Below, one piece after another: positions 26,520 to 35,936 of a stretch of 64,000 nt of DNA (position 1 is the stretch's first letter; every line of letters begins with the position of its first letter). The notes under the pieces were generated by a model that worked only from the letters and a program-made list of their open reading frames with translations, searched no databases and was not told where the DNA came from. The position numbers and the translations under genes are program-made. Source of the stretch: Megasphaera cerevisiae DSM 20462 (GTDB lineage: Bacteria > Bacillota > Negativicutes > Veillonellales > Megasphaeraceae); assembly GCF_001045675.1 (NCBI RefSeq), contig NZ_LEKT01000001.1:62001-126000 (forward strand), read 5' to 3'.

Positions 26520-27080
26520 ATGGATACAAAAACCTTATTGACACAACATGAAGAAAAGATGGACAAAACAATTGAGGCACTGAAACGTGATCTTGCTTCA
26601 ATCCGTACCGGTCGGGCAAGCACGACACTGCTGGACCGTGTTACTGTAGATTATTATGGTACTCCCACCCCGATTAAACAGGTTGCGAATGTATCGGCCC
26701 CGGAACCTCGCCTTATTACAATCGTACCGTGGGAACGGAAAATGCTGGGAGAAATTGAAAGAGCTATTTTAAAATCTGATTTAGGATTGAATCCGAATAA
26801 TGACGGTACTATGATTCGTTTGGAAATACCACAATTGACAGAGGAACGCCGCAAGGATTTAAACAAAAAAGTCAGCAAGGTTGCCGAAGAATCTAAAGTA
26901 GTTGTTCGAAACATTCGTCGTGACGGCAATGAAGTCATAAAGAAAATGGAAAAGAAACGGGAAATCACAGAAGATGAAAGCAAGGAAGCCCAGACAAATA
27001 TCCAAAAACTGACAGATAAGAAAGTCAAAATAATCGATGAGATTAAAGCTAAAAAAGAAAAAGAAGTCATGGAAGTATGA
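26520..27080 (+). CDS. frr: Ribosome recycling factor
   Basis: RRF splits post-termination ribosomes with EF-G. The 186-residue protein is the normal length and has the full signature: LKRDLASIRTGRASTTLLDRV, YYGTPTPIKQVANVSAPEPR, IPQLTEERRKDLNKKVSKVAEESKV and RNIRRDGNEVIKKMEK. AAGGAAGTG lies upstream of the ATG. Its stop codon overlaps the start of the next small gene by four bases. Confidence 0.98.
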   Translation: MDTKTLLTQHEEKMDKTIEALKRDLASIRTGRASTTLLDRVTVDYYGTPTPIKQVANVSAPEPRLITIVPWERKMLGEIERAILKSDLGLNPNNDGTMIRLEIPQLTEERRKDLNKKVSKVAEESKVVVRNIRRDGNEVIKKMEKKREITEDESKEAQTNIQKLTDKKVKIIDEIKAKKEKEVMEV

Positions 27081-27322
27081 TGGATATACGGATTTTTATT
27101 GGCATGCCATTACGGTATGCCAAATCTGTATTACAGGATAAAAACGTCCCGTATGTTATAAAACACACGGTGTCCCGAAGTCATTTCTTCCAATGTGATA
27201 CGTCTGAGATATACATCATTCGTGCCCAAATGAGGGAGAACGTTGCCCATCTTCTGGTAAACTATACTTTACAAAAAAGCGACTCTGTAAAACAGATACT
27301 GCAAGTTGGAGAAAAGGTATAA
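27077..27322 (+). CDS. Small protein of unknown function between frr and uppS
   Basis: An 81-residue reading frame overlaps the frr stop (ATGA) and runs into the uppS start (TAATG), so it is tightly coupled and very likely real. I do not recognise it. It begins IRIFIGMPLRYAKSVLQDKNVPYVI, then has a beta-strand-like half with FFQCDTSEIYIIRAQMRENVAHLLVNYTL. The pattern of a short helix after GxPLxxA followed by strands faintly recalls small protease-inhibitor folds (I78 type), but this is only a shape-level impression. It has no signal peptide or membrane helix. Confidence 0.75.
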   Translation: MMDIRIFIGMPLRYAKSVLQDKNVPYVIKHTVSRSHFFQCDTSEIYIIRAQMRENVAHLLVNYTLQKSDSVKQILQVGEKV

Positions 27323-28089
27323 TGATCAATTTATTAGGGAAAAGAAAGTCAACATCTCAACCCATATCGGAAAGCCTGCTGGATAAGGAAAATATTCCGC
27401 GTCATGTAGCTATTATCATGGATGGCAATGGCCGGTGGGCCAGACACAAGGGACTGCCGCGCAGTTATGGACATCATGCAGGAGCTGATACGCTGAAACG
27501 TATTGTTATTGCTGCCAGTGATTTGGGAATTCAAGTGCTGACGGTGTATGCTTTTTCTACAGAAAACTGGAAACGTCCTGATGATGAAGTCTCATACATT
27601 ATGAAACTAATGAATGAATATTTAGCTCAAAATCTTCTTGAATTAGAAGAGCATAATGTAAAACTCCGTTTTATCGGTGATATGAGTCGGCTTAATCCGT
27701 CTCTCCAATCGGTTTTCCATAAGACAGAACAAAATATGATGAATAATACAGGCTTACTTTTGAATGTAGCAGTCAATTACGGCGGTCGTTTGGAGTTGAC
27801 GCATGCGTTGCAGCGAGCAGCGGCAGATGTGAAAGCAGGATTGCTGAAGCCAGAGGAGATTAATGAAAACACGTTATCCGCATACTTATACACAGCGCCT
27901 GAAAATGACGTAGATCTTCTCATTCGTCCCGGCGCAGACAAGCGGGTCAGCAATTTTCTGCTTTGGCAGATGGCGTATGCCGAATTTTGGTTTACAGATT
28001 TATTCTGGCCTGATTTTACAAAAGAAACACTGATCGAGGCAATTCTTTCTTTTCAAGGAAGAGAAAGACGCTTTGGCGGGTTAAAATAA
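27322..28089 (+). CDS. uppS: Isoprenyl transferase (undecaprenyl diphosphate synthase)
   Basis: UppS makes the C55 lipid carrier for peptidoglycan and other envelope polymers by adding isopentenyl units to farnesyl diphosphate. The 255-residue protein has HVAIIMDGNGRWARHKGLPRSYGHHAGADTLKRI (split here for description: MDGNGRWA binds the diphosphate), VYAFSTENWKRP, and the C-terminal DLLIRPGADKRVSNFLLWQMAYAEFWF. It precedes cdsA, dxr and rseP in the classic order. Confidence 0.97.
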   Translation: MINLLGKRKSTSQPISESLLDKENIPRHVAIIMDGNGRWARHKGLPRSYGHHAGADTLKRIVIAASDLGIQVLTVYAFSTENWKRPDDEVSYIMKLMNEYLAQNLLELEEHNVKLRFIGDMSRLNPSLQSVFHKTEQNMMNNTGLLLNVAVNYGGRLELTHALQRAAADVKAGLLKPEEINENTLSAYLYTAPENDVDLLIRPGADKRVSNFLLWQMAYAEFWFTDLFWPDFTKETLIEAILSFQGRERRFGGLK

Positions 28090-28103
28090 GGTAGGTACAT
28101 GTT

Positions 28104-28931
28104 ATGTTGGCAAAACGAATAATAACAGGCATTGTCGGCGGTGCCTTAACAATATTTGTCATTTATGAGGGAAATTGGCTTTTTTTCATCATGATGACTC
28201 TGTTGGCATTACTGGGATGGTATGAATACAGTACGTTAGTACGCAAGCTCAATGCCAAGCTGGCCGATAAATTTGGCGCGGTATGGCTCCTATGTTTTTT
28301 TGGAGCATATTGGTACGGTTGTCTAAAAGTAATGATGCTCTTAGCCATAATACTTCTAGCCTGGCTGCTGCTGCGGACTGTCTTTTTTCACCGTTTGGTT
28401 ACGCCATCCGATAGTGCCTATACGCTATACGGCCTGCTGTATATAGGTACTGGATTTTTTGCCATGCTAGCCCTGCGCAGCGGCATGGTTGCTTCTGATA
28501 TGACGGGAGTTTTTGGTTCTGTTATGTTGGAACCGGCCCGCTTTTTTATGTTTCTTCTTGTATTTTCTACATGGGCCAGTGATACCTTTGCCTTCGCTAC
28601 AGGAAAATGCTTGGGTCGAAATAAGCTGTGTCCTTCCATTAGTCCCGGAAAAACAAGAGAAGGTGCAATTGGCGGATTTTTAGGTACACTGCTGATTGCA
28701 TTGATTTTCTCACTTATTTTTGAGTTTTCAGTCATACATGCCTTAGCCATCGGAATAATTATCGCTGTTATGGCGCCGCTTGGCGATTTGGTTGAATCAA
28801 TATTGAAGCGGGTATGTCAAGTCAAGGATTCCGGCATGCTGATTCCAGGGCATGGCGGTGTACTTGACCGTTTTGACAGTTTGATTTTTACGGCACCGGC
28901 AGTGTATGTTTATCTTGTGCTGATTTCGTAA
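28104..28931 (+). CDS. cdsA: Phosphatidate cytidylyltransferase
   Basis: CdsA makes CDP-diacylglycerol, the precursor of bacterial phospholipids, in the inner membrane. The 275-residue protein has about seven or eight membrane helices. Near the C-terminus it has the family signature in three parts: SILKRVCQVKDSG, PGHGGVLDRFDS and the preceding GDLVE. SPGKTREGAIGG lies before it. It lies 14 bases after uppS. Confidence 0.95.
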   Translation: MLAKRIITGIVGGALTIFVIYEGNWLFFIMMTLLALLGWYEYSTLVRKLNAKLADKFGAVWLLCFFGAYWYGCLKVMMLLAIILLAWLLLRTVFFHRLVTPSDSAYTLYGLLYIGTGFFAMLALRSGMVASDMTGVFGSVMLEPARFFMFLLVFSTWASDTFAFATGKCLGRNKLCPSISPGKTREGAIGGFLGTLLIALIFSLIFEFSVIHALAIGIIIAVMAPLGDLVESILKRVCQVKDSGMLIPGHGGVLDRFDSLIFTAPAVYVYLVLIS

Positions 28932-28952
28932 GGTGCTGGCAGGAGCGTATTC

Positions 28953-30098
28953 ATGAAAAATATAATTATTATGGGCAGTACAGGCTCCATTGGAACACAA
29001 GCCATCGATGTAATAGACGCACATAGGGATAAATTTTGCTTGGCCGCAGTAGCAGCTTACTCTAATTGGCAATTAGCCGCCAGGCAAATACGAGATTATA
29101 AGATTCCTTTGGCTTGTATGATAGATCCCGGCGCGTCTGCCAAGCTGCAGCAAACCGTAGGACCGGAATGTACGGTTTTTACTGGTTCGGAAGGCCTGCT
29201 GCAGCTTATTGATGAAGCGGATGCCCATATGCTCCTTACCTCTTTAGTTGGCGCTGCCGGTATTGAGCCGACGCTTCATGCAATTGCACAGGGACTGGAT
29301 ATTGCCCTGGCCAATAAGGAAACCTTAGTAGCTGCTGGTGAACTTGTTATGACCGAAGCGCATCGTCATCATGTGCATATTCTACCGGTCGATAGTGAAC
29401 ACGGGGCCATTTTTCAGTGTTTGGATGGACGCCGTCCTGAAGAAATAGACCGGCTTCTGATTACGGCTTCGGGGGGCCCTCATTTTCACCGGCCCATTAC
29501 TGATTTTCCACACATTACAGTAGAGCAATGCCTGAAGCATCCAACCTGGAACATGGGCAGCAAAATTACGATTGATTCTGCAACGATGTTCAATAAGGGA
29601 TTAGAGGTCATTGAAGCCCATTGGCTTTTTAATATGCCCTTTAATCATATTGAAGTAGTCATTCAGCCACAAAGTATTATTCATTCTATGGTTCAGTTCA
29701 TTGATAGTTCCGTAGTAGGCCAGCTTGGTATGCCGGATATGCGTCTCCCTATTCAGTATGCCTTTACATACCCTTACAGAATGAATGTACGGGGGGCGCA
29801 GCCAATTGATTGGAAAACACTAGGAACATTGGAATTTTTAGCGCCGGACAACCAAAAATTCCCATCTCTTCCACTGGCTTATGAGGCTGGAAAGATAGGC
29901 GGTACATTGCCCTGCGTTCTCAACGGGGCCAATGAAATCGCCGTATATGCTTTTTTGCGCAAGGAAATTTCCTTCACACGTATTTTTGATATTGTTCGTA
30001 CCGTCATGGAAAAACATACTGTATGCCATGACCTGACTGTGGAATCGATTCGCAGTGCTGATGCGTGGGCACGGCGCTGCGCCGTTTCCTTGCTTTAG
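28953..30098 (+). CDS. dxr: 1-deoxy-D-xylulose-5-phosphate reductoisomerase
   Basis: Dxr catalyses the first committed step of the MEP isoprenoid pathway with NADPH. The 381-residue protein has the Rossmann start IIIMGSTGSIGTQAIDVI, the metal and substrate site LPVDSEHGAIFQCL, ASGGPHF, TWNMGSKITIDSATMFNKGLE, and the C-terminal NGANEIAVYAF. CAGGAG lies upstream of the ATG. With ispG further down, the operon holds two MEP-pathway genes feeding UppS. Confidence 0.97.
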   Translation: MKNIIIMGSTGSIGTQAIDVIDAHRDKFCLAAVAAYSNWQLAARQIRDYKIPLACMIDPGASAKLQQTVGPECTVFTGSEGLLQLIDEADAHMLLTSLVGAAGIEPTLHAIAQGLDIALANKETLVAAGELVMTEAHRHHVHILPVDSEHGAIFQCLDGRRPEEIDRLLITASGGPHFHRPITDFPHITVEQCLKHPTWNMGSKITIDSATMFNKGLEVIEAHWLFNMPFNHIEVVIQPQSIIHSMVQFIDSSVVGQLGMPDMRLPIQYAFTYPYRMNVRGAQPIDWKTLGTLEFLAPDNQKFPSLPLAYEAGKIGGTLPCVLNGANEIAVYAFLRKEISFTRIFDIVRTVMEKHTVCHDLTVESIRSADAWARRCAVSLL

Positions 30099-30112
30099 AA
30101 AGGTGTCGTATT

Positions 30113-31135
30113 TTGGGTATAACAATTGCAGCGACTGTATTTGTATTCAGTCTTATCGTATTCGTTCATGAGTTTGGACACTTTATTACCGCTAAATTGA
30201 CGGGAATGCAGGTAGATGAATTTGCCATTGGCTTCGGCCCTAAAATTTACAGTTGCACTTACGGTCCTACGGTGTATTCTCTGCGTGCTATTCCGTTAGG
30301 CGGCTTTAATCGCATTGCCGGCATGACGGAGGAAGAAACGCTCAATGCTCAATCCTTTTTAAATAAACCGGTTCTCAGCCGTCTGATCGTCATCGCTGCC
30401 GGAGCTATTATGAATTTTGTTCTGGCTATTATCATCCTATGGGGAATCATGTTTACTGTCGGAACGATGAATGTATCTCCAGACCCCATTGTGGGTTCCG
30501 TCGTGGCCGATTCTGCGGCTTCGCAGGTCAAGATGCAGCCAGGTGACCGCATCATATCCATCGGCGGTACGGCGATCCATAAATGGGAGGATATTTCATC
30601 TGCCGTTTCCAAGCATAGCCATGAAGTAGTGACGGTTACAATAGATCGTAACGGAACCGAAATGAAGCTTGACATGATTCCGAAGACGGATACGCAAACT
30701 GATCGGGCAATGCTTGGCGTTATGCCGGTTATTACGAACCAGTCACATAGTTTTTTTGAATCGGCCGGGATGGCGGTGCAGCGAACAGGGCAGATTTGCC
30801 AGCTTATGATTGTTGGTATTTACAATATGATCACCGGGTCTGCCAAGGCTGATTTGGCCGGACCCATAGGCGTAGCACAGTTAGCTGGTCAGGTAGCTTC
30901 TGTGGGATTTGTGAATCTTCTCATGTTTACGGCTTTTCTGAGCATTAATCTGGGAATTTTAAATCTCCTGCCAATTCCGATGCTGGATGGCGGATATATC
31001 ATCCTGCTTCTTATTGAAGGAATTACACGCCGCCGGATGCCTAAACGGGCACTGTATTACGTGCAGATGTCAGGGATGATTATCCTGGGAGCTTTATTTC
31101 TTTTTGCCATGATTCAGGACATCAGCAGATTTTAG
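30113..31135 (+). CDS. rseP: RIP/site-2 zinc metalloprotease RseP
   Basis: RseP cuts transmembrane segments, such as those of anti-sigma factors or signal-peptide remnants. The 340-residue protein has the zinc-binding VHEFGHF in the first membrane helix, a PDZ domain in the middle (VKMQPGDRIISIGGTAIHKWED), and the second active-site motif NLLPIPMLDGGY. I place the start at TTG 30113, eight bases after GAAAGGTG. An in-frame ATG at 30065 would overlap dxr by 34 bases and add a basic leader without a ribosome site. Confidence 0.94.
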   Translation: MGITIAATVFVFSLIVFVHEFGHFITAKLTGMQVDEFAIGFGPKIYSCTYGPTVYSLRAIPLGGFNRIAGMTEEETLNAQSFLNKPVLSRLIVIAAGAIMNFVLAIIILWGIMFTVGTMNVSPDPIVGSVVADSAASQVKMQPGDRIISIGGTAIHKWEDISSAVSKHSHEVVTVTIDRNGTEMKLDMIPKTDTQTDRAMLGVMPVITNQSHSFFESAGMAVQRTGQICQLMIVGIYNMITGSAKADLAGPIGVAQLAGQVASVGFVNLLMFTAFLSINLGILNLLPIPMLDGGYIILLLIEGITRRRMPKRALYYVQMSGMIILGALFLFAMIQDISRF

Positions 31136-31153
31136 AAAGGCGGCAGGCATACG

Positions 31154-32221
31154 ATGAAACGAAGAAAATCGCTTCCCGTACAGGTAGGGAAGCTTGGTAT
31201 CGGCGGTACGGCCCCTATATCAATTCAAACAATGTCTACTATTGATCCGGCTGACGAACAGGCGGCCATTGCCGACACATTGCGCTTGGCATCATACGGT
31301 GCCGAGCTTATCCGATTTGCTGTCCCAACTATGGCGGCGGCGAAAGGACTGAAAGCGGTAACCGCAGCATCTCCTGTCCCGATTGTTGCCGATATTCACT
31401 TTGATTACCGGCTGGCTTTGGCGGCCGTCGACAGCGGCGTGGATGCATTGCGAATCAATCCCGGAAATATAGGTGCTGATGACAACGTCATAAAAGTAAT
31501 CGAAAGGGTCCGACTTAGAAACCTGCCAATCCGAATTGGTATTAATTCCGGATCGCTGCCTGCTGATATTTTAGAAACATACGGCGGCCATCCCACCGCA
31601 TCAGGAATGGTGGAAGGAGCTCTGCGGCATATTTGTATTTTAGAAAAAATGAATTACCGCAATATGGTCATTTCTCTAAAAGCATCGGAAGTTCCACTTA
31701 TGATTGAAGCCTATAAAACCTTGGCTGAAAAAGTTCCTTATGCTCTTCATTTAGGCGTGACTGAGGCCGGCCTGGTTCGTGAAGGAAGCATCAAATCCGC
31801 CGTCGGTATTGGTACTCTTTTATATGAAGGGATAGGAGATACCATCCGGGTTTCTCTTACAGAGGATCCGGCAGAGGAAATCAAAGCCGGTCAGATAATT
31901 CTTAGTTCATTAGGTTTACGTACCTTTGGTCCGACGCTCATTTCCTGTCCTACCTGCGGTCGAACACAAGTAAATCTAATCGAACTGGCTCAAAAAGTCC
32001 AAAAAGCCCTCAGTACGATAAACGTACCGCTCAAAGTAGCCGTTATGGGCTGTGTTGTCAACGGCCCTGGAGAAGCCCGGGAAGCCGATTTTGGCATAGC
32101 CGGCGGCGTTGGAAAGGGCATTATTTTTTCGCACGGAAAGGTACTGAAAACGGTGCCGGAGCAGCAGCTTGTATCGTCTTTGCTTGAAGAAATAAATAAA
32201 TTTATTCAAAAGGGGTCTTAG
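31154..32221 (+). CDS. ispG: 4-hydroxy-3-methylbut-2-enyl diphosphate synthase
   Basis: IspG (GcpE) is the iron-sulfur enzyme making HMBPP in the MEP pathway. The 355-residue, two-domain protein has the TIM-barrel start (IGGTAPISIQTMSTIDPADE), IVADIHFDYRLAL and INPGNIG. The C-terminal cluster domain has cysteines in SCPTCGR and MGCVVNGPGEAREADFGIAGG. It lies 19 bases after rseP and five bases before proS. Confidence 0.97.
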   Translation: MKRRKSLPVQVGKLGIGGTAPISIQTMSTIDPADEQAAIADTLRLASYGAELIRFAVPTMAAAKGLKAVTAASPVPIVADIHFDYRLALAAVDSGVDALRINPGNIGADDNVIKVIERVRLRNLPIRIGINSGSLPADILETYGGHPTASGMVEGALRHICILEKMNYRNMVISLKASEVPLMIEAYKTLAEKVPYALHLGVTEAGLVREGSIKSAVGIGTLLYEGIGDTIRVSLTEDPAEEIKAGQIILSSLGLRTFGPTLISCPTCGRTQVNLIELAQKVQKALSTINVPLKVAVMGCVVNGPGEAREADFGIAGGVGKGIIFSHGKVLKTVPEQQLVSSLLEEINKFIQKGS

Positions 32222-32225
32222 CCAT

Positions 32226-33959
32226 ATGTTAGCATCAAAATTATATTGCCCGACGCTTAGGGAAATACCGGCAGAAGCCGAAGTTATCAGCCACAAATAT
32301 ATGTTGAAGGCTGGTATGATCCGTAAAAACGCCGGTGGAATTTATACTTTTTTACCATTAGGCCGACGTGTTGTGCGTAAAATTGAAAATATCGTCCGTC
32401 AGGAAATGGACGCTTCCGGTGCACAGGAAATCATGATGCCGATTGTACAGCCTGCGGACATCTGGCATGAATCTGGGCGCTGGAATGCTTATGGTCCGGA
32501 AATGTTCAAACTGAAAGACCGTCACAATAATAATTATTGTCTGGGACCGACTCACGAAGAACTGATTACCACACTTGTCCGCAATGAATTACGCTCGTAT
32601 AAGCAAATGCCGCTGACGCTGTATCAAATGCAAAATAAATACCGCGATGAAATTCGCCCTCGCTTCGGTCTTATGCGCAGCCGTGAATTTGTTATGAAGG
32701 ATGCCTATTCCTTTGATGTGGACGAAGAAGGGCTACATGCAAATTACGAAAATATGTACAATGCATATACCCGTATTTTTACGCGCTGCGGTTTAAATTT
32801 CAAGCCTGTGCAGGCTGACTCCGGACAAATAGGTGGCAACCGAACTCATGAGTTTATGGCTTTGGCAGCTGCAGGGGAAGCTGATGTTGTATCCTGTACA
32901 GTTTGCAATTATGCGGCCAATATTGAAAAAGCAATTCCTAAAACGCTGGAACTGGCACATGATACGGAAAAAGAGGCTGAACTTATTGCAACTCCGAATT
33001 GTGCAACCATTGAAGAATTGGTGAATCTTCTCCACATTTCTATTGAAAAGACAATCAAAGCCGTTGCATTTACAATTGACGGTAAAAAAACGGTGCTTTG
33101 TATGGTACGCGGTGATCATGAAGTCAATGATGTGGCAGTACAGCGTATTGTAGGCGGCAATGACATCCAGCCGGCAACGGAGGAAGAGTTAAAGGTGCAT
33201 GGCTTGCAACCTGGTTATATGAGTCCTATAAACGCAGATATTCCAGAGAATGAAACCTTTTTCATTCTTGTCGATCCCACGGCGATGAATATATCCAACG
33301 GAGTAACCGGCGCAAATAAGCATGGGTATCACTATATTAATGTCAATCCCAAACGGGATTTTAAAAATATGACGGTTGCAACTATTCGTCTGATCACAGA
33401 AGCAGATGTCTGCCCAGCTTGCGGTGCCCCTATTGAAATTGTTCATGGCATTGAAGTGGGGCAGGTCTTTGAACTGGGAACCAAATATTCGGAAGCGCTG
33501 CATGCAACTTTTCTTGATCAGAATGGCAAGGCAAAACCTTATGTCATGGGATGCTACGGTGTCGGTGTAACTCGGACGATGGCTGCCGTTATTGAACAAT
33601 TTAATGATGACAATGGCATTATATGGCCTGTATCAATAGCTCCTTACGAGGCAGCTATTATTCCCGTAAGTACAAAAGATGCATCCATGGTAGAAATTGC
33701 CGCTACATTGTATCATACACTTTGCCAGCATCATGTAGATGTTATCCTGGACGACCGCAACGAACGGGCCGGTGTCAAATTCAATGATGCCGATCTTATT
33801 GGCTATCCTGTCCGAATAACAATCGGCAAAAAAAGTATCGCAGAACATACAGTAGAAATAAAGACCCGGCGGACCGGTGCCGAAGAGGTTATCCGTATTG
33901 AGAATGCGGCCGCCCGTATACAAGAAATCTTAGAAACGCTCCGGGCAGAAAATAAATAA
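32226..33959 (+). CDS. proS: Prolyl-tRNA synthetase (bacterial type)
   Basis: ProRS charges tRNA-Pro. The 577-residue length and layout match the bacterial type with an inserted editing domain. Motif 1 to 2 is in LPLGRRVVRKIENIVRQEM and LGPTHEELITTLVRNELRSYKQMPL; the insertion spans roughly residues 225-400; motif 3 is in GCYGVGVTRTMAAVIEQ. An anticodon-binding domain follows. It closes the long rpsB-to-proS run and is followed by a terminator. Confidence 0.97.
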   Translation: MLASKLYCPTLREIPAEAEVISHKYMLKAGMIRKNAGGIYTFLPLGRRVVRKIENIVRQEMDASGAQEIMMPIVQPADIWHESGRWNAYGPEMFKLKDRHNNNYCLGPTHEELITTLVRNELRSYKQMPLTLYQMQNKYRDEIRPRFGLMRSREFVMKDAYSFDVDEEGLHANYENMYNAYTRIFTRCGLNFKPVQADSGQIGGNRTHEFMALAAAGEADVVSCTVCNYAANIEKAIPKTLELAHDTEKEAELIATPNCATIEELVNLLHISIEKTIKAVAFTIDGKKTVLCMVRGDHEVNDVAVQRIVGGNDIQPATEEELKVHGLQPGYMSPINADIPENETFFILVDPTAMNISNGVTGANKHGYHYINVNPKRDFKNMTVATIRLITEADVCPACGAPIEIVHGIEVGQVFELGTKYSEALHATFLDQNGKAKPYVMGCYGVGVTRTMAAVIEQFNDDNGIIWPVSIAPYEAAIIPVSTKDASMVEIAATLYHTLCQHHVDVILDDRNERAGVKFNDADLIGYPVRITIGKKSIAEHTVEIKTRRTGAEEVIRIENAAARIQEILETLRAENK

Positions 33960-33987
33960 TACCATCATACCTGCAACAAAAAAAGAA

Positions 33988-34042
33988 ACAGCCGAAACTG
34001 AAATAATTATATTTCCGAATTCGGCTGTCTTTTCTTTTTTTG
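33988..34042 (+). terminator. Terminator after proS
   Basis: ACAGCCGAA (33988-33996) pairs with TTCGGCTGT (34020-34028), with a second inner stem (GAAATA with TATTTC), and a long T-rich tail to 34042. Confidence 0.85.
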
Positions 34043-34258
34043 TTTAAAAAAAATTTCCGTACCATCCCTTGTTCTATCTGAAAAAATTATTATAAATAAT
34101 GATAAATGGATATTTATTATTAAAATAGAAAAAAAATCTAATCTTTTTATCATCTAATTCTCATATTATTTTAATGTTGTTTTCATTTTATTCCAATTTA
34201 TGTATGTAAAAATAGATTTAATATATATGCATATGACATACTATCTGGAGGAATATAT
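34043..34258. other. Very AT-rich intergenic stretch
   Basis: About 215 bases composed mostly of A and T, including several runs of A and T. No reading frame, structured RNA or convincing promoter pair was found. It marks the left edge of a looser accessory stretch. Confidence 0.5.
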
Positions 34259-35509
34259 ATGGAAAAAGAGAATATCACTCAGCTGATACAAGAATTCATG
34301 CAAAAGAAAGATTGGGAAGGCTTTTTAAATCAAATAGAAAGTATAAACAAGGAGCAGAAAAGCAATGAATTTATCCGCATAGCAGCAGCTGCCTATAGTC
34401 AAATGCTGGATCTTCCAGAATATACTCATGATTTGCGTGTTTTGCGGGGACTAGCGTTTCTGCATTACAGCGATTATATTACATGCAACTCATATAAAGG
34501 AGAGAAAAATAAAGCGCTTCCCGAAACAAAACGCGAATGTGAAAAAAAGGCCGAAGAATATTTTAAACAAATTCTGCGGCAGGACCGTCAGCCCCGTGAT
34601 CTATATCGGTATGCTCATTTGTTGTATAAGGCTGCTTGTGATTTTCATACCAAGGAACACTTTGTTTATCTTTACGAAAAAAAAGATCAATCGTATGAAT
34701 TATATGATGAAGCCGTCTACCGTATGGAAAAACGTGGCAGAGAACGACAAACAGCATTATACAGCCGGGCCTGCTACGGCTTATGTCGCTGTGGACTGGA
34801 TACGCTGTCCCTTCATTCTACTCTGCTAGACGAATTACTGCTGCTATATAAAATTCACCTGACTCCCTATGGAAGTTCCGATATGCACTGCCATCGTTTT
34901 CTTCGCATGTGTTATTGCATTGAACAAGTCCGTATAACGGAAGTGCTGCCCCGCGTGATTGATAATTTTTCAACCGTCGTGCATACTCATCAGCAATATG
35001 AAAAATCATGGGATATTTATCATATGCTGGGGAAAATTTTTGATAGTGCGTACCAGTATTTTCTTTGCAAACAACGTGAAGATGCCTACAAAAGTGCGGA
35101 AAAATACTATCAATACGCCTGTGAAATTGATTTTATCCGGCGTCGGGAACACTTGCCGGTATCTGGCTTTGCACATATGTATACGGCGTTGCTGACATTA
35201 TATATTCGCGGCAGAGAAGAAAATAAATTTTATGCTGCCTGGGAGAAATATAACCCTGTCATTCATTTTTCTGAAGGATTCCGTATTTTATCCCAGATCC
35301 GCTGGCTTATCATAAAAAAAGACTATTCTGAAGCTGAAAAAGTACTGACGATCTATATAAACTGTGGGAAATGGCAGCCGGGTTTGTCACGAAACAAAGC
35401 AATCGTACTCCTTGATATTATCAGCGCTGCCTCGACTGGAAAAACAAATACGCTGACAGGTACCTATACATCATTTCAATTAAAACAGCTGCAACATCTG
35501 AAAAGTTAA
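34259..35509 (+). CDS. Helical-repeat (TPR-like) protein of unknown function
   Basis: The 416-residue product is soluble and rich in Tyr, Lys, Glu and Leu, with no signal peptide or membrane helix. Pairs of amphipathic helices repeat along the chain (for example KKAEEYFKQILRQDRQPRDLYRYAHLLYKAA, given here only as an outline by its YF/Y/A spacing, and AEKYYQYACEID), as in TPR or related alpha-solenoids. I do not recognise the family. A strong GGAGG sequence precedes the ATG. It is flanked by AT-rich DNA upstream and has no obvious partner. A solenoid of this kind usually binds proteins, but no target can be named. Confidence 0.75.
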   Translation: MEKENITQLIQEFMQKKDWEGFLNQIESINKEQKSNEFIRIAAAAYSQMLDLPEYTHDLRVLRGLAFLHYSDYITCNSYKGEKNKALPETKRECEKKAEEYFKQILRQDRQPRDLYRYAHLLYKAACDFHTKEHFVYLYEKKDQSYELYDEAVYRMEKRGRERQTALYSRACYGLCRCGLDTLSLHSTLLDELLLLYKIHLTPYGSSDMHCHRFLRMCYCIEQVRITEVLPRVIDNFSTVVHTHQQYEKSWDIYHMLGKIFDSAYQYFLCKQREDAYKSAEKYYQYACEIDFIRRREHLPVSGFAHMYTALLTLYIRGREENKFYAAWEKYNPVIHFSEGFRILSQIRWLIIKKDYSEAEKVLTIYINCGKWQPGLSRNKAIVLLDIISAASTGKTNTLTGTYTSFQLKQLQHLKS

Positions 35510-35561
35510 ACGTAATGAGGTAGCCGGCATCCGTTCAGGCACATTTAAAGAAGCGGAAATA

Positions 35562-35882
35562 TTATTTTCTTTTTTCTTTATATTCTGTTCCCCATGCAAA
35601 CATGGCATCCAGTACGGGTTTTAGGCTATATCCGGTTTGGGTAAGTGAATATTCTACTTTAGGGGGGACCTCTGCATATACCCTACGATGTACAAGACCG
35701 CATGCTTCCATAGACCTCAAATTTGATGTCAGTACTTTTTGAGATATAGTACCGACAGATTTTTTCAACTCACCAAAACGCTTCGTTCCATTCAACAAAT
35801 CCCGGATAATGAGTACCTTCCATCGGTCACTGATGAGCATAAGCGTCGTTTCTACCGGGCACTCCGGCAATTCTTTTTCCAC
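35562..35882 (-). CDS. HxlR-family winged-helix transcription regulator
   Basis: The 106-residue protein is a typical HxlR regulator: CPVETTLMLISDRWKVLIIRDLLNGTKRFGEL, followed by the recognition region SQKVLTSNLRSMEACGLVHR and the wing (RRVYAEVPPKVEYSLTQTG). Only one N-terminal Cys (CPVE) is obvious, as in redox-sensing members. The start is GTG with AGGGA six bases before it on the minus strand. It is divergent from an NAD(P)-binding protein, so it probably controls that gene and itself. Confidence 0.92.
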   Translation of the reverse strand: MEKELPECPVETTLMLISDRWKVLIIRDLLNGTKRFGELKKSVGTISQKVLTSNLRSMEACGLVHRRVYAEVPPKVEYSLTQTGYSLKPVLDAMFAWGTEYKEKRK

Positions 35883-35907
35883 AATAATCCCTCATTTTCC
35901 AAACGTT

Positions 35908-35936
35908 ACTTTATAGATACTATAGCACAATAAAGT
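35908..35936. promoter_or_regulatory. Candidate HxlR operator
   Basis: An inverted repeat ACTTTAT (35908-35914) and ATAAAGT (35930-35936) with a 15-base gap lies in the divergent intergenic region, and a further ACTTTAC follows at 35941. Spacing of about two helical turns suits a dimeric winged-helix regulator. Inferred from position and symmetry only. Confidence 0.4.
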
